64,000 nucleotides of DNA from Halogeometricum rufum (GTDB lineage: Archaea > Halobacteriota > Halobacteria > Halobacteriales > Haloferacaceae): the NCBI RefSeq assembly GCF_900112175.1, contig NZ_FOYT01000002.1, positions 558,001-622,000 on the forward strand, written 5' to 3'. The position numbers and the translations under genes are program-made. The notes below the pieces were generated by a model, which saw nothing but the letters and a program-made list of their open reading frames with translations, did no database searches and was not told where the DNA came from. Of the stretch, positions 1 through 7,858 are shown piece by piece. How positions within the stretch are numbered: the stretch's first letter is position 1; the number at the start of each line of letters is the position of its first letter.

Positions 1-97
1 GAAACGCGGCGGACGACGGATTTCGAGAGTCGTGCTTAGGGAGTCCCGTTCGGTCGGAGCGGACGAACGGGAACAGAACTCGGACGGAGCGACGTAC

Positions 98-988
98 TCA
101 CTTTCTGTAGCCGGCCAGTACCCGGACGTCCGGTTCCCGATTGACGGTTCCGACGAGGCGGAGGCCGTGTTTGTAGCCGAGGTAGATCAGGTTGTACGCG
201 AACGTACCGTTGTTGTACGCGCCACGGGGTTCGAAGTGGACCCTGGCCGTGATGTCCTCGTCGAGGGGGACGCGGAAGTTGATCCACTCGATTCGGCCCT
301 TCCCCTCGGCGGCCTCTTCGAGGACCTCGACGGCTTCCTCCGGGGAGAAGTTCTGGATGTAGGGCGCCCACGAATCGCCCCGTCGTTTCGCTCCCAGTTT
401 GTCGTAGAGGGTCTCGATCGTGCCGTCGGCGAACTCGACGGCCATCGGGATGAGCTTCGTCTTGGGAGTGTTCTTCGCTTTCGCCCTCTCTTCGGAGGGG
501 AGGTCGAGGAACACGACCTCCCGAGGCACCCGTTCGATCTCGGCGGGGTCGAACCAGTCTCGGTCCTGCTTCGCGTCGTCGACGAAGAATATCCGGTCGG
601 AGTGGTTCACCAGATACTGCGTCGTCAACTGGATCAACTGCCGTTGCGGCGTCTCGATCGGTTGCAGATCGATCGTCTTCGTCTCGGTCTGGCTACTGTC
701 TCGACTGAACCCGAACCCCCCGCTCGCCTTGACGTTGAACGGACCGAGTACGTTGGCCAGGCTCCCAGCGAGCGCCAGGGGATTGACGTCGATGTCCAGG
801 TTCGCACCCAGGTTCCGCGCCGTCTCCTCCGTAATCTCGATGTGTATCGACTCTTCTCTCGACACCTGGGGCTGGAGGACCGCATCGTAGAATGCGTTGA
901 GTTGCGTGTCGTCGATGAAGAACGGTGCGTCGAGCATCCATTGCAACTTCTCGTCTAAGGCCGAGTGGGTGGAACCGAGAGTACTCAT
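98..988 (-). CDS. Hypothetical protein in lower-GC accessory pair
   Basis: Function unknown. The 296-residue product has no convincing membrane segment or signal peptide. Near its N-terminus (residues 23-38) the FFIDDTQLNAFYDAVL stretch recalls the start of DUF6414-type proteins, but this is only a pattern resemblance. A Gly-rich stretch follows around residue 88, then an alpha/beta C-terminal half. A longer in-frame start at 1048 would add a hydrophobic stretch imitating a signal peptide. I reject it because a TATA-like box (1012-1019) lies 27 nt upstream of the ATG at 988, which fits a leaderless transcript. It is read divergently from the His/Cys-dyad repeat protein at 1219. Both genes are less GC-rich than the surrounding core and look acquired. 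Confidence 0.7.
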   Translation of the reverse strand: MSTLGSTHSALDEKLQWMLDAPFFIDDTQLNAFYDAVLQPQVSREESIHIEITEETARNLGANLDIDVNPLALAGSLANVLGPFNVKASGGFGFSRDSSQTETKTIDLQPIETPQRQLIQLTTQYLVNHSDRIFFVDDAKQDRDWFDPAEIERVPREVVFLDLPSEERAKAKNTPKTKLIPMAVEFADGTIETLYDKLGAKRRGDSWAPYIQNFSPEEAVEVLEEAAEGKGRIEWINFRVPLDEDITARVHFEPRGAYNNGTFAYNLIYLGYKHGLRLVGTVNREPDVRVLAGYRK

Positions 989-1011
989 AAGAAGTGACAA
1001 CAATAGAACAA

Positions 1012-1019
1012 ATATTAAA
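1012..1019 (-). promoter_or_regulatory. TATA-like box for the hypothetical gene starting at 988
   Basis: On the minus strand the AT-rich TTTAATAT is centred about 27 nt before the ATG at 988, the usual archaeal TATA-to-start distance for leaderless mRNA. It lies inside the would-be N-terminal extension, which argues against the 1048 start. Confidence 0.55.
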
Positions 1020-1218
1020 CTTTGCCTCGGCTGCGAGTCGAGTGACACATCATCGCACGTACCGGTGTCTGTGTCGACATCTCAGCCGCGAACCACTCTC
1101 GGATCCTGTCGCGGTACTATATATCGCTTCTGTGGTCGTTCCGATACCAGGAGAACGAGCGACGCGTACATACTCTCAGCTGTATTACATCTACACGTCG
1201 TTTCGACGAGTGAACATC

Positions 1219-2658
1219 ATGACCTCAGCAAAGCAGCGGTTCTACGTACTCGACAGCTCGATCGAGGGGACGCTTCGACAGGCCGCGAAGAAAGCAATCG
1301 CGAACGCCGCGCCTCTGGGTTCTCGATTCCTCCCCACCGAGAAGACCGGTGGGTTCGACGACCTCCGTGAGAAGCTTCGGGAGCTGTCGGAACCGGACCA
1401 GATTCGAGAGAACGGAAAGATATCCGATATGACGATCGTGGCACACGGCTACGCCGGTGGCGTATTCTCCCTCGGCGACGACTTCGTCACCGAAGGAAAG
1501 CTCGACGAGATCGACGGGCCGTTCGACGTGTTCGCCGACCACGCCCGAATCGACATCGTCAGGTGTGCATCGAGTACCCTCCCGATCGAAGAGGCGGACC
1601 GTCGATCGCTCTATCGCAAAGTGGGCCAAAAGCTCCTGCCACGCGGCGGTCGCGTCTGTGGGACGAAGAACGATGTCGAATTCTCCTGGGGAGGGGGCGT
1701 TCGGCTGACTAAACCGGGGTCCGGTGGAAACGTCCCTCTCGGTGGGTCCTATCCTACGACGTTCCACTCGTTGGAATATCTAAAATACAACCCGCAGGAG
1801 TGCGAGGAGATTCCGGGACCGAACGAGTCGTCCCGAGTGTATCGAACGCTTCGGTACGGGGACCGTGGAGAGGACGTCGAGCAACTCCAGAAGTTCCTCC
1901 GCGTGAAGCCGGATGGGAAGTACGGACCCTTCACGAAGTCTTCGGTGAAGCGTTTCCAGCGACAGCAGGGCTTAGCCGCGACCGGAATCGTAGACGCCGG
2001 GACGCATCGAGCGATTCGCCGGCACGACCGTGAGCCTCCGAAAGTCCACCGGACACTTCGAGTCGGGAGTCAGGGAGCCGACGTTCGCCGATTACAGCGA
2101 TTCCTCGGTGTCCAGCGAGACGGTCGGTTTGGCCCTCAGACCAGTGCTGCGCTGAAATCCTGGCAGCAGGGAATGGGGCTCCACCCCGACGGGGTCGCGG
2201 GCCCGAACACGATCCGCGCGATCAACAGACTCCGTGGTGGTAATCCGAGCATCTATCGACGCCTCGAGACCGGGAGCGAGGGCGCGGACGTCCGTCGGCT
2301 TCAGGGCGTAATCGGAGCGCGACAGGACGGGCTGTTCGGGCCGGAGACCGAGCGGAAGCTACGGGGGTGGCAACGAAACCACGGGTTGGCCGCCGACGGC
2401 ATCGCCGGCCCACAGACGCACCGGAAGATGCAGTCGACCCTCTCCGCTAACGCAATCATCAACCGGACGCTCCGGTCGGGGAGTCGGGGAGACGACGTGC
2501 GCAGGCTTCAGGGCGTAATCGGAGCGCGGCAGGACGGGGTGTTCGGGCCGGAGACCGAGCGAAAGCTACGGGCGTGGCAACGAAACCACGGGCTGGCCGC
2601 CGACGGCCTCGCCGGCCAGCACACGTTCCGAAAGATGCACACGCTCCTCCAGCCCTGA
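1219..2658 (+). CDS. Predicted caspase-like/DUF4347-like protein with four peptidoglycan-binding-type repeats
   Basis: The 479-residue product has two parts. Residues 1-200 hold a strand ending AHGYAGG (His76) and a second strand ending DIVRCASS (Cys116). That order and spacing resemble the His/Cys dyad of caspase-fold (CHAT, DUF4347-like) proteins; this is inference. Four PF01471-type peptidoglycan-binding repeats follow, starting near residues 208, 277, 345 and 414, each with the G-x-x-G-x-D-V-x-x-L-Q core and a DG-x-x-G-P-x-T signature. Repeats 3 and 4 are almost identical. No signal peptide or membrane segment is seen, so the protein is probably cytoplasmic or exported without Sec or Tat. 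Haloarchaea lack murein, so the repeats must bind something else. ATG 1219 was chosen; GTG 1210 in the same frame is possible. Confidence 0.75.
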   Translation: MTSAKQRFYVLDSSIEGTLRQAAKKAIANAAPLGSRFLPTEKTGGFDDLREKLRELSEPDQIRENGKISDMTIVAHGYAGGVFSLGDDFVTEGKLDEIDGPFDVFADHARIDIVRCASSTLPIEEADRRSLYRKVGQKLLPRGGRVCGTKNDVEFSWGGGVRLTKPGSGGNVPLGGSYPTTFHSLEYLKYNPQECEEIPGPNESSRVYRTLRYGDRGEDVEQLQKFLRVKPDGKYGPFTKSSVKRFQRQQGLAATGIVDAGTHRAIRRHDREPPKVHRTLRVGSQGADVRRLQRFLGVQRDGRFGPQTSAALKSWQQGMGLHPDGVAGPNTIRAINRLRGGNPSIYRRLETGSEGADVRRLQGVIGARQDGLFGPETERKLRGWQRNHGLAADGIAGPQTHRKMQSTLSANAIINRTLRSGSRGDDVRRLQGVIGARQDGVFGPETERKLRAWQRNHGLAADGLAGQHTFRKMHTLLQP

Positions 2659-2771
2659 CCTCCGGCTGTCGGTAGCGCACCAACCGTACGGCGCGACCGG
2701 CCCGACTCCGAAGACGAGGGAGAGCGGCTTTCACCCCGAACCGAGGTTCCGACAGACACGTCGGGGTGCAG

Positions 2772-2951
2772 TCATTCTTCGGTCACGTACGCGACGGCGT
2801 GCGGCGGCAGGTAGGTGTCGGCGTCGTGCAGTTCCACGAACCCGCTCGGGAGGATGCAGATGCCGCCGGTGTACGGTGAGTCGACGCCGTCGACGTCTGC
2901 GGTGAGGTGTACCTCCGCGTCGTCCAGGTGGATACGGCTGTCGTCGGACAT
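2772..2951 (-). CDS. Small conserved-looking hypothetical protein
   Basis: A 59-residue acidic protein beginning MSDDSRIHLDD. It has no cysteine pair and no membrane segment, and reads as a small beta-rich domain. The ATG at 2951 was preferred over the in-frame start at 3008, because a TATA-like TAGCTATATC lies about 30 nt upstream and the longer start would overlap the acetyltransferase gene behind it. It follows that gene on the same strand. Function not recognised. Confidence 0.6.
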   Translation of the reverse strand: MSDDSRIHLDDAEVHLTADVDGVDSPYTGGICILPSGFVELHDADTYLPPHAVAYVTEE

Positions 2952-3004
2952 ACCCGTGGTGTGGGACGCCGGCCCGATATAGCTACGGTCCCGCCGCCCG
3001 CGCG

Positions 3005-3463
3005 TCACGGCGCGTCGCCGTCGAACCGCCGGTACATCCCCACCGACTCGGGCGCCGTGTCCGCGAACCCCCAGCGCTCGTAGAAGCCGTCCACGTCGGC
3101 GAAGAGGTTCACGTAGGCGTGTTCGGGGGCCTCCCGGTCGAGGTAGGCGACGAGTTCGTCCATCATCGCGCTCCCCAGCCCTCGGCCCTGGTGGTCGGGG
3201 TGGACCGCCATGTCGGTTATCTGGTAGACGGTGCCCCCGTCGCCGACGACGCGGGCCATCCCCACCACCTCGCGGGGTCCGTCCCTCGCGTCCGGGTCCG
3301 TCTCGGCCCCGCCCTCGTACTCGACGCGCACGCCGAACAGCGTGTTCGGCAGGCCGCGGCGGGCGCCGTCGAGGCTTCGGGGCGACATCCCGGCCGCCTC
3401 GCGGAGGGCGCAGAACGTCTCCGCGTCGGGGACCGACCGGACGAGTTCGTAGTCGTCGTCCAT
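3005..3463 (-). CDS. GNAT family N-acetyltransferase
   Basis: A 152-residue single-domain GNAT protein that would transfer an acetyl group from acetyl-CoA to an amine of unknown identity. The acetyl-CoA pyrophosphate loop is visible as HPDHQGRGLGSAMM (Q-x-x-G-x-G motif), preceded by the ITDMAVHPD strand. A C-terminal FYERWGF signature, typical of GNAT domains, closes the fold. The start at 3463 (MDDDYELV) gives a normal GNAT length; the longer open frame upstream has non-protein-like composition and lies over the divergent signal peptidase gene. Its start is 82 nt from that gene's start, so the two share a short divergent promoter region. Confidence 0.88.
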   Translation of the reverse strand: MDDDYELVRSVPDAETFCALREAAGMSPRSLDGARRGLPNTLFGVRVEYEGGAETDPDARDGPREVVGMARVVGDGGTVYQITDMAVHPDHQGRGLGSAMMDELVAYLDREAPEHAYVNLFADVDGFYERWGFADTAPESVGMYRRFDGDAP

Positions 3464-3545
3464 GCGCGGGCCGACGCGGCCGCGGGGCAAGACCGTTGGC
3501 ATCCCGACCGCCGACCTTTTGTCGGTGCTTCGCTCACAGTCGGTG

Positions 3546-4139
3546 ATGGCCGACGACTCCGGTCCCCGCCTCCCCCTGTACGTCCGCGACGTCCTCCAGA
3601 CCGTCGCCGCCGTCGCCCTCGTCGGCGCGATTCTGTTCGCGGTGACGGGCATCTGGCCCCCGATGGTCGCCGTCGAGAGCGGTAGCATGGAACCGCACAT
3701 CGACACCGGCGACATGGTGCTCGTCTCCGACACGAACCGCTACGCCGGCGGGGCGGCGGACGAACACGGCATCGTCACCCGCGCGGCGGCGGAGGGGTAC
3801 ACCCGCTTCTCCGACGGGGGCGACGTCGTCGTCTACATGCCGCCCGGCAGGACGGGGTCGCCGATAATCCACCGCGCGCAGTTCCGCGTCGATGCCGGCG
3901 AGAACTGGTACGACAGGGCCGACCCCGACGCCATCGGTGCGGGCGTCGATAGCTGTGCGGAACTGACGAACTGCCCGGCGCCGAACGCGGGCTACATCAC
4001 GAAGGGCGACGACGTGGCGCGGTACGACCAGGCGACCGGACTCGCGCCGCCCGTCGCGCCCGAGTGGGTCCGCGCGAAGGCGCAGGTCCGCGTCCCCTTC
4101 CTCGGGTGGGTGCGACTCGCCATCGCCGGGAAACTGTAG
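3546..4139 (+). CDS. Signal peptidase I, archaeal S26B (Sec11-like) type
   Basis: A 197-residue membrane-anchored serine protease that removes Sec signal peptides on the outer membrane face. One N-terminal transmembrane segment (about residues 16-38) is followed by the catalytic Ser47 in ESGSMEPH and by His109 in SPIIHRA, the Ser/His pair of the archaeal/ER-type enzyme. The C-terminal YITKGDD box supplies the conserved aspartates. An insertion between Ser and His (residues 65-95) is acidic, as is common in haloarchaea. MADDSGPRL at 3546 is chosen because the upstream extension has no protein-like content. Its stop abuts the convergent CDF transporter gene. Confidence 0.92.
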   Translation: MADDSGPRLPLYVRDVLQTVAAVALVGAILFAVTGIWPPMVAVESGSMEPHIDTGDMVLVSDTNRYAGGAADEHGIVTRAAAEGYTRFSDGGDVVVYMPPGRTGSPIIHRAQFRVDAGENWYDRADPDAIGAGVDSCAELTNCPAPNAGYITKGDDVARYDQATGLAPPVAPEWVRAKAQVRVPFLGWVRLAIAGKL

Positions 4140-5072
4140 CTACTTCTCGCGGGCGCGTCGCTCGAACAGGCGGGTCGTCCGGTCGTCCTCCTTCCACTCG
4201 CCGAGTTCCTTCGGGTCGACGTGGACGAACACGTCGTCCACCTCGGGCAAGTCGCGTATCGACTCGACCACCGCCGACTCGATGTCGTGCGCCTCGAACA
4301 GCGTCATGTCGCCCTCCACCTCGATGTGGAGGCTCACGTCTATCTCCGGGCCGACGTAGTGGGCGACCACGTCGTGCGCGCCCCGCACCTCGGGGTGTTC
4401 GAGTGCGCGTTCGAGAATCTCCGCCGTCAGGTCGTCCGGCGGCGCCGCGCCGACGAGGTAGTTCACGTTGTCGCGGACGATTTCGTAGCCCGTGTAGACG
4501 ATGCCCAAGGAGACGACGCCCGCGGCGATGGGGTCGAGGATGGGGACGCCGTAACTCGCGCCGAGGACGCCGACGAGGGCCGCGCCGGCGGTGAGGATGT
4601 CGTTGCGGTTGTCGAGGGCGGTGGCGACGATGGCGGGCGAGTGGGTTCGCTCGCCGATGCGGAGGCAGTAGCGGTAGAGGCCGTACTTCACGACGGCGGA
4701 GACGACGAGGACGGCGACGCCCGCCGTCCCGGCGGTGCGCCCGTACGTCCCGTTCAGGACGGAGGTGGTCGCGTTCCACAGGACGCCCGCGCCGGCCGCG
4801 AAGACGCCGACGGCGACGAACAGGGAGACGAACGGTTCGATTCGCTCGTGGCCGTGCGGGTGTTCGAAGTCGGGCGGTTGCGTCGTCAGGTACAGGCCCG
4901 CGAGGACGATGATGCTGTAGACGGCGTCGGCGGCGCTGTTGACGGCTTCGGACCCGACGGCGAGGCTCCCCGTCGACCACCAGACGCCGGCCTTCGCGAG
5001 GGCGAGTCCGACGTTCACCGCGAGGATGACGAACCCCACCCGGCGCATCACCCTGCTTCGGTCGCCGCTCAT
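4140..5072 (-). CDS. Cation diffusion facilitator (CDF) family metal transporter
   Basis: A 310-residue membrane antiporter predicted to export Zn2+, Mn2+, Fe2+ or Co2+ in exchange for protons. The N-terminal part holds about six transmembrane segments. The metal-site helices are visible in SEAVNSAADAVYS, in HPHGHERIEPF (the family HPxGHxRxE loop) and in ALDNRNDILTA. A C-terminal cytoplasmic dimerisation domain follows, with DVSLHIEVEGDMTLFEAHDIE (residue positions about 240-260) and a conserved VHVDP near the end. The start MSGDRSRVMRR at 5072 gives the usual family length; the upstream in-frame extension is rejected for its composition. It converges on the signal peptidase gene with no gap. 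Confidence 0.92.
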   Translation of the reverse strand: MSGDRSRVMRRVGFVILAVNVGLALAKAGVWWSTGSLAVGSEAVNSAADAVYSIIVLAGLYLTTQPPDFEHPHGHERIEPFVSLFVAVGVFAAGAGVLWNATTSVLNGTYGRTAGTAGVAVLVVSAVVKYGLYRYCLRIGERTHSPAIVATALDNRNDILTAGAALVGVLGASYGVPILDPIAAGVVSLGIVYTGYEIVRDNVNYLVGAAPPDDLTAEILERALEHPEVRGAHDVVAHYVGPEIDVSLHIEVEGDMTLFEAHDIESAVVESIRDLPEVDDVFVHVDPKELGEWKEDDRTTRLFERRAREK

Positions 5073-5148
5073 CACCGGACATTGCCGAGGGACACGCATT
5101 ACGTTTGCTATGACGGCGACGCCGCCGTCGGGCGTCCGGGCCGGGCGC

Positions 5149-5703
5149 TCAGTCGTCGCCCGCCCCGAAGTCGAACGCGACGGCGTCGTCGTCGCCGTCC
5201 GCGTGGGCACCGTCCTGCGCCGCGAACGCCTCGTGGAGGCGGTCGTACGTGTCGTCCAACGCCTCGACGATGACCTTCGTGTCGCCGACGACGGGCATGA
5301 AGTTCGTGTCGCCGTTCCACCGCGGGACGACGTGCGTGTGCAGGTGGTCGTCGATGGACCCGCCGGCGGCGCCGCCGCCGAGGTTCTCGCCCGCGTTGGC
5401 CCCGTCCGGGCCGAGGGCGGTGTCGAGGGCCTCCAGCGTCCGCGCCTTCAGTTTCGCGTGGTCGAGCAGTTCCGCGTCGGTCAGGTCGCCCCACGACCCG
5501 GCGTGGCGGTAGGGGATGACCATCGCGTGGCCGGGGTTGTACGGGTAGTTGTTGAGGAGGACGAACGAGCGGTCGCTCCGCGCGACGATTCGGTTCGCCC
5601 TGTCGTCGTCGGCGTCGGGGAGCGCGCAGAACGGACAGTCGCCGTCGCCGTCGCCGTCGCGTTCGACCCACTCGATGCGCCACGGGGCGAATATCTGGTC
5701 CAT
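5149..5703 (-). CDS. HIT family protein
   Basis: A 184-residue histidine-triad protein, probably a nucleotide hydrolase or AP4A-type adenylyltransferase acting on a dinucleoside polyphosphate or AMP conjugate. The catalytic HLHTHVVPRW triad is present, and a CPFC pair near the N-terminus suggests a zinc site as in bacterial and mycobacterial HIT adenylyltransferases. The N-terminal segment DQIFAPWRIEW is typical of that subgroup. The tail is rich in Asp and Gly. ATG 5703 was preferred over ATG 5712 because a TATA-like GTCTATAAC centred at about 5731 lies 28 nt upstream, fitting a leaderless start. Confidence 0.9.
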   Translation of the reverse strand: MDQIFAPWRIEWVERDGDGDGDCPFCALPDADDDRANRIVARSDRSFVLLNNYPYNPGHAMVIPYRHAGSWGDLTDAELLDHAKLKARTLEALDTALGPDGANAGENLGGGAAGGSIDDHLHTHVVPRWNGDTNFMPVVGDTKVIVEALDDTYDRLHEAFAAQDGAHADGDDDAVAFDFGAGDD

Positions 5704-5831
5704 GTCTCTCATCCGGGAGTGCCGGCGTTATAGACCCGGCTATCCGGACCCGGCGGGCGACCCGAAGCGTTCGAAGACCGTTCGCGTCGCTGTCGAATAC
5801 GTTCATACCAGATTGCGACGTAGAGGTGTCG

Positions 5832-6029
5832 ATGAGTACGAAACCCGACCCCTCCGAGTTCGTCGAACCGTGCCGCGACTGCGGGCGCGACACGCCGCAC
5901 CGCGTCGGCGTCGAACTCGTGACGGAGAGCGGAGACCCGACCACCGCGCCGTTCTCTCGGGAACCCTACCGCGTCTCCGTCTGCACCGTCTGCGGGGCCG
6001 AGGAGTCGGTTCGGATGAACGGCGGGTGA
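5832..6029 (+). CDS. Small zinc-ribbon protein (two CxxC pairs)
   Basis: A 65-residue protein with CRDC and CTVC pairs about 30 residues apart, forming a probable single zinc beta-ribbon. It resembles a group of haloarchaeal small zinc-ribbon proteins (DUF7835-like, from memory), whose role is unknown. ATG 5832 is preceded by GAGGTG, a weak Shine-Dalgarno-like stretch; a GTG two codons earlier (5826) is also possible. It is divergent from the HIT gene and convergent with the methionine aminopeptidase gene. Confidence 0.75.
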   Translation: MSTKPDPSEFVEPCRDCGRDTPHRVGVELVTESGDPTTAPFSREPYRVSVCTVCGAEESVRMNGG

Positions 6030-6041
6030 GGACCGGCCGCC

Positions 6042-6932
6042 CTACTCGGTGAGTATCTCGCAGCCGTCCTCGGTGACGACGACGGTGTGTTCGGCCTGAC
6101 TCACGAGTTCGCCGTCGTCCTCCTTCAGGACGGGGTAGCCGTGCAGGACGCCCTGCTGTTTCAGTCGCTGGACGGCGATGTCCGCGCGCGAGGAGTCCAG
6201 CCACCGGGCGGCGAACGGGAGCGTCCGGTACTCCTCGGTGACCTGTTCGAGGACCTCTCGCGCCGCGCGGTTGCGCACCGACCGGTCGCGTTCGAGGCTG
6301 TAAATCTCCTCTTTGGACCCCTCGGTGACCTTCCCCGACCCCGTCGTCGCGAACGGTTCGATGGCCACCACGTCGCCGACTTCGAACTCGACGCCGCGTT
6401 CGGTGCCGCGGTTCGGGACGTTCGGGCCCGTGTGGGCGTCCCACTGCTCGACGCCGTGTCCCGAGAGGTTGAGGACCGGCGTATAGCCGTAGCCTCGAAT
6501 CACGTCCTCTATCTCCGCGCCGACGGCGCCCGTCTGGACGCCGGGGGCGACGGCGTCGAGGGCGGCGTCGAGTGCCTCCTCGGCCGCCTCCTTCAGTTCG
6601 GCGTTGCCCGAGAGGTCCACCGTCACCGCGGCGTCGGCGATGTAGCCGTCGACGTGGACGCCGCAGTCCAGACAGACCATGTCCTCGCCGAACTCCGTGT
6701 CGTCGTCGCGGCCCGGGGTGGCGTGGGACGCCTCCTCGTTCACGCTGATGTTGGTCGGGAAGGCACAGCCGTCGGCGAGTTCGTAGATTCGCTCTTCGGC
6801 GTACTCGGCGACTTCGAGGTGCGTCACGCCCGGTTCCACCATCTCGGCCGTCTCGTCGAGAACCTGCCGGAGGACCTGCCCGGCCTCTCGGTAGTTCTCG
6901 ACCGTCTCCTCGTCGAGGGGTCCGATGCTCAT
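6042..6932 (-). CDS. map: Type II methionine aminopeptidase
   Basis: A 296-residue cytosolic metalloprotease that removes the initiator methionine from nascent proteins. The pita-bread fold ligands can be seen: His70 in EEASHATPG (substrate site), metal aspartates Asp89 and Asp100 in LDCGVHVDGYIAD, His in LSGHGVEQWDAH, Glu in IEPFATTG and the final Glu in QAEHTVVV. Length and the helical insertion after GHGVEQW match the archaeal type II enzyme, which is the only one expected in these organisms. MSIGPLDEET at 6932 starts it; the in-frame extension to 7055 is rejected for its Arg-rich, non-protein-like composition. Only 12 nt separate its stop from that of the convergent zinc-ribbon gene. Confidence 0.95.
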   Translation of the reverse strand: MSIGPLDEETVENYREAGQVLRQVLDETAEMVEPGVTHLEVAEYAEERIYELADGCAFPTNISVNEEASHATPGRDDDTEFGEDMVCLDCGVHVDGYIADAAVTVDLSGNAELKEAAEEALDAALDAVAPGVQTGAVGAEIEDVIRGYGYTPVLNLSGHGVEQWDAHTGPNVPNRGTERGVEFEVGDVVAIEPFATTGSGKVTEGSKEEIYSLERDRSVRNRAAREVLEQVTEEYRTLPFAARWLDSSRADIAVQRLKQQGVLHGYPVLKEDDGELVSQAEHTVVVTEDGCEILTE

Positions 6933-7109
6933 GGCCCGTCGTTGGCGCGAGCGAATGAAAGAGGTTGCGGACCCCGTCTCCGTCCGCCGAACGCGGCGCT
7001 CTCGGCGGGCCGTCGGACCGGTCGTGCATCTCCCTCTCGTGACTATATAGAGCACACAGCACCTCCTAGCAACGGTTTATTGACTCCGTACCCTCGCGTC
7101 AGAGGAACG

Positions 7110-7799
7110 ATGAGTGAGCCAGGGTTCGACGCGGACGTACCACACCGGCGACTCGACGTGGACGACTGGGACGACGTCTACGTCGTCGGCGACGTGCACG
7201 GCTGCCGGTCCGAACTGGAGCGCATGCTCGAGAAACTCGGCGTCAGCGACGACGACTTGGTCGTCTTCGTCGGCGACCTGGTCCGCAAGGGACCCGACAG
7301 CGCGGGCGTGGTGTCGCTGGTCCGCGAGGCCGAGAACATGTTCACCGTCCGCGGCAACAACGAGGAGAAACTCATCCGCGGGACGAAGGAACTCGACGAA
7401 CTCACCGACGACCAGATGGCGTGGATTCGGGACCTCCCCGTCGCCATCTCGTGGGCGGATACCCTCGTCGTCCACGGCGGCGTGGACCCGCGGAAACCGC
7501 TGGCCGACCACTCCGTCGACGAGTTAGAGAACTGCCGCGAACTCGACGGCGCGGACGGCGAGCCCTACTGGTGGGAGGTTCACGAGGGACCCCACCGCGT
7601 CTTCTTCGGCCACACGCCGCTGGCCGCGCCCGTCTACCGCCGCCACGCCGTCGGCCTCGACACCGGCTGTGTCTACGGCAACGAACTCACCGCCTACGAC
7701 TGGCACGACGACGAGTTCGTCACCGTGTCGCCCGAGGAGACGGTGCAGGAGCGGGCGGCGTCGAAGTGGGTCCGCCCCGCCGTCGCCCCGATGCAGTGA
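7110..7799 (+). CDS. PPP-type metallophosphoesterase (serine/threonine phosphatase or Ap4A hydrolase-like)
   Basis: A 229-residue calcineurin-like phosphoesterase. All PPP-family metal motifs are visible in order: GDVHG, VGDLVRKGP (the family GDxxDRG place), GNNEEK (GNHE place) and LVVHGGVDP, with a later FFGHTPL. Substrate could be a phosphoprotein or a dinucleoside tetraphosphate; the sequence does not decide. The open frame extends more than 1 kb upstream over the antisense of map, but MSEPGFDADVP at 7110 is the protein-like start. It lies 59 nt ahead of ppk1 on the same strand, so co-transcription with polyphosphate metabolism is possible. Confidence 0.88.
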   Translation: MSEPGFDADVPHRRLDVDDWDDVYVVGDVHGCRSELERMLEKLGVSDDDLVVFVGDLVRKGPDSAGVVSLVREAENMFTVRGNNEEKLIRGTKELDELTDDQMAWIRDLPVAISWADTLVVHGGVDPRKPLADHSVDELENCRELDGADGEPYWWEVHEGPHRVFFGHTPLAAPVYRRHAVGLDTGCVYGNELTAYDWHDDEFVTVSPEETVQERAASKWVRPAVAPMQ

Positions 7800-7858
7800 C
7801 GGCGAACCGCTGAGCGGGCGGCGAACCCGTAAAGTCACTCGGCGAACACTCTCCGTCC

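Noticed and set aside
98-1048. Signal peptide on the 98-1048 reading (start 1048)
   Set aside because: The hydrophobic stretch comes from DNA that holds the TATA box for a start at 988.
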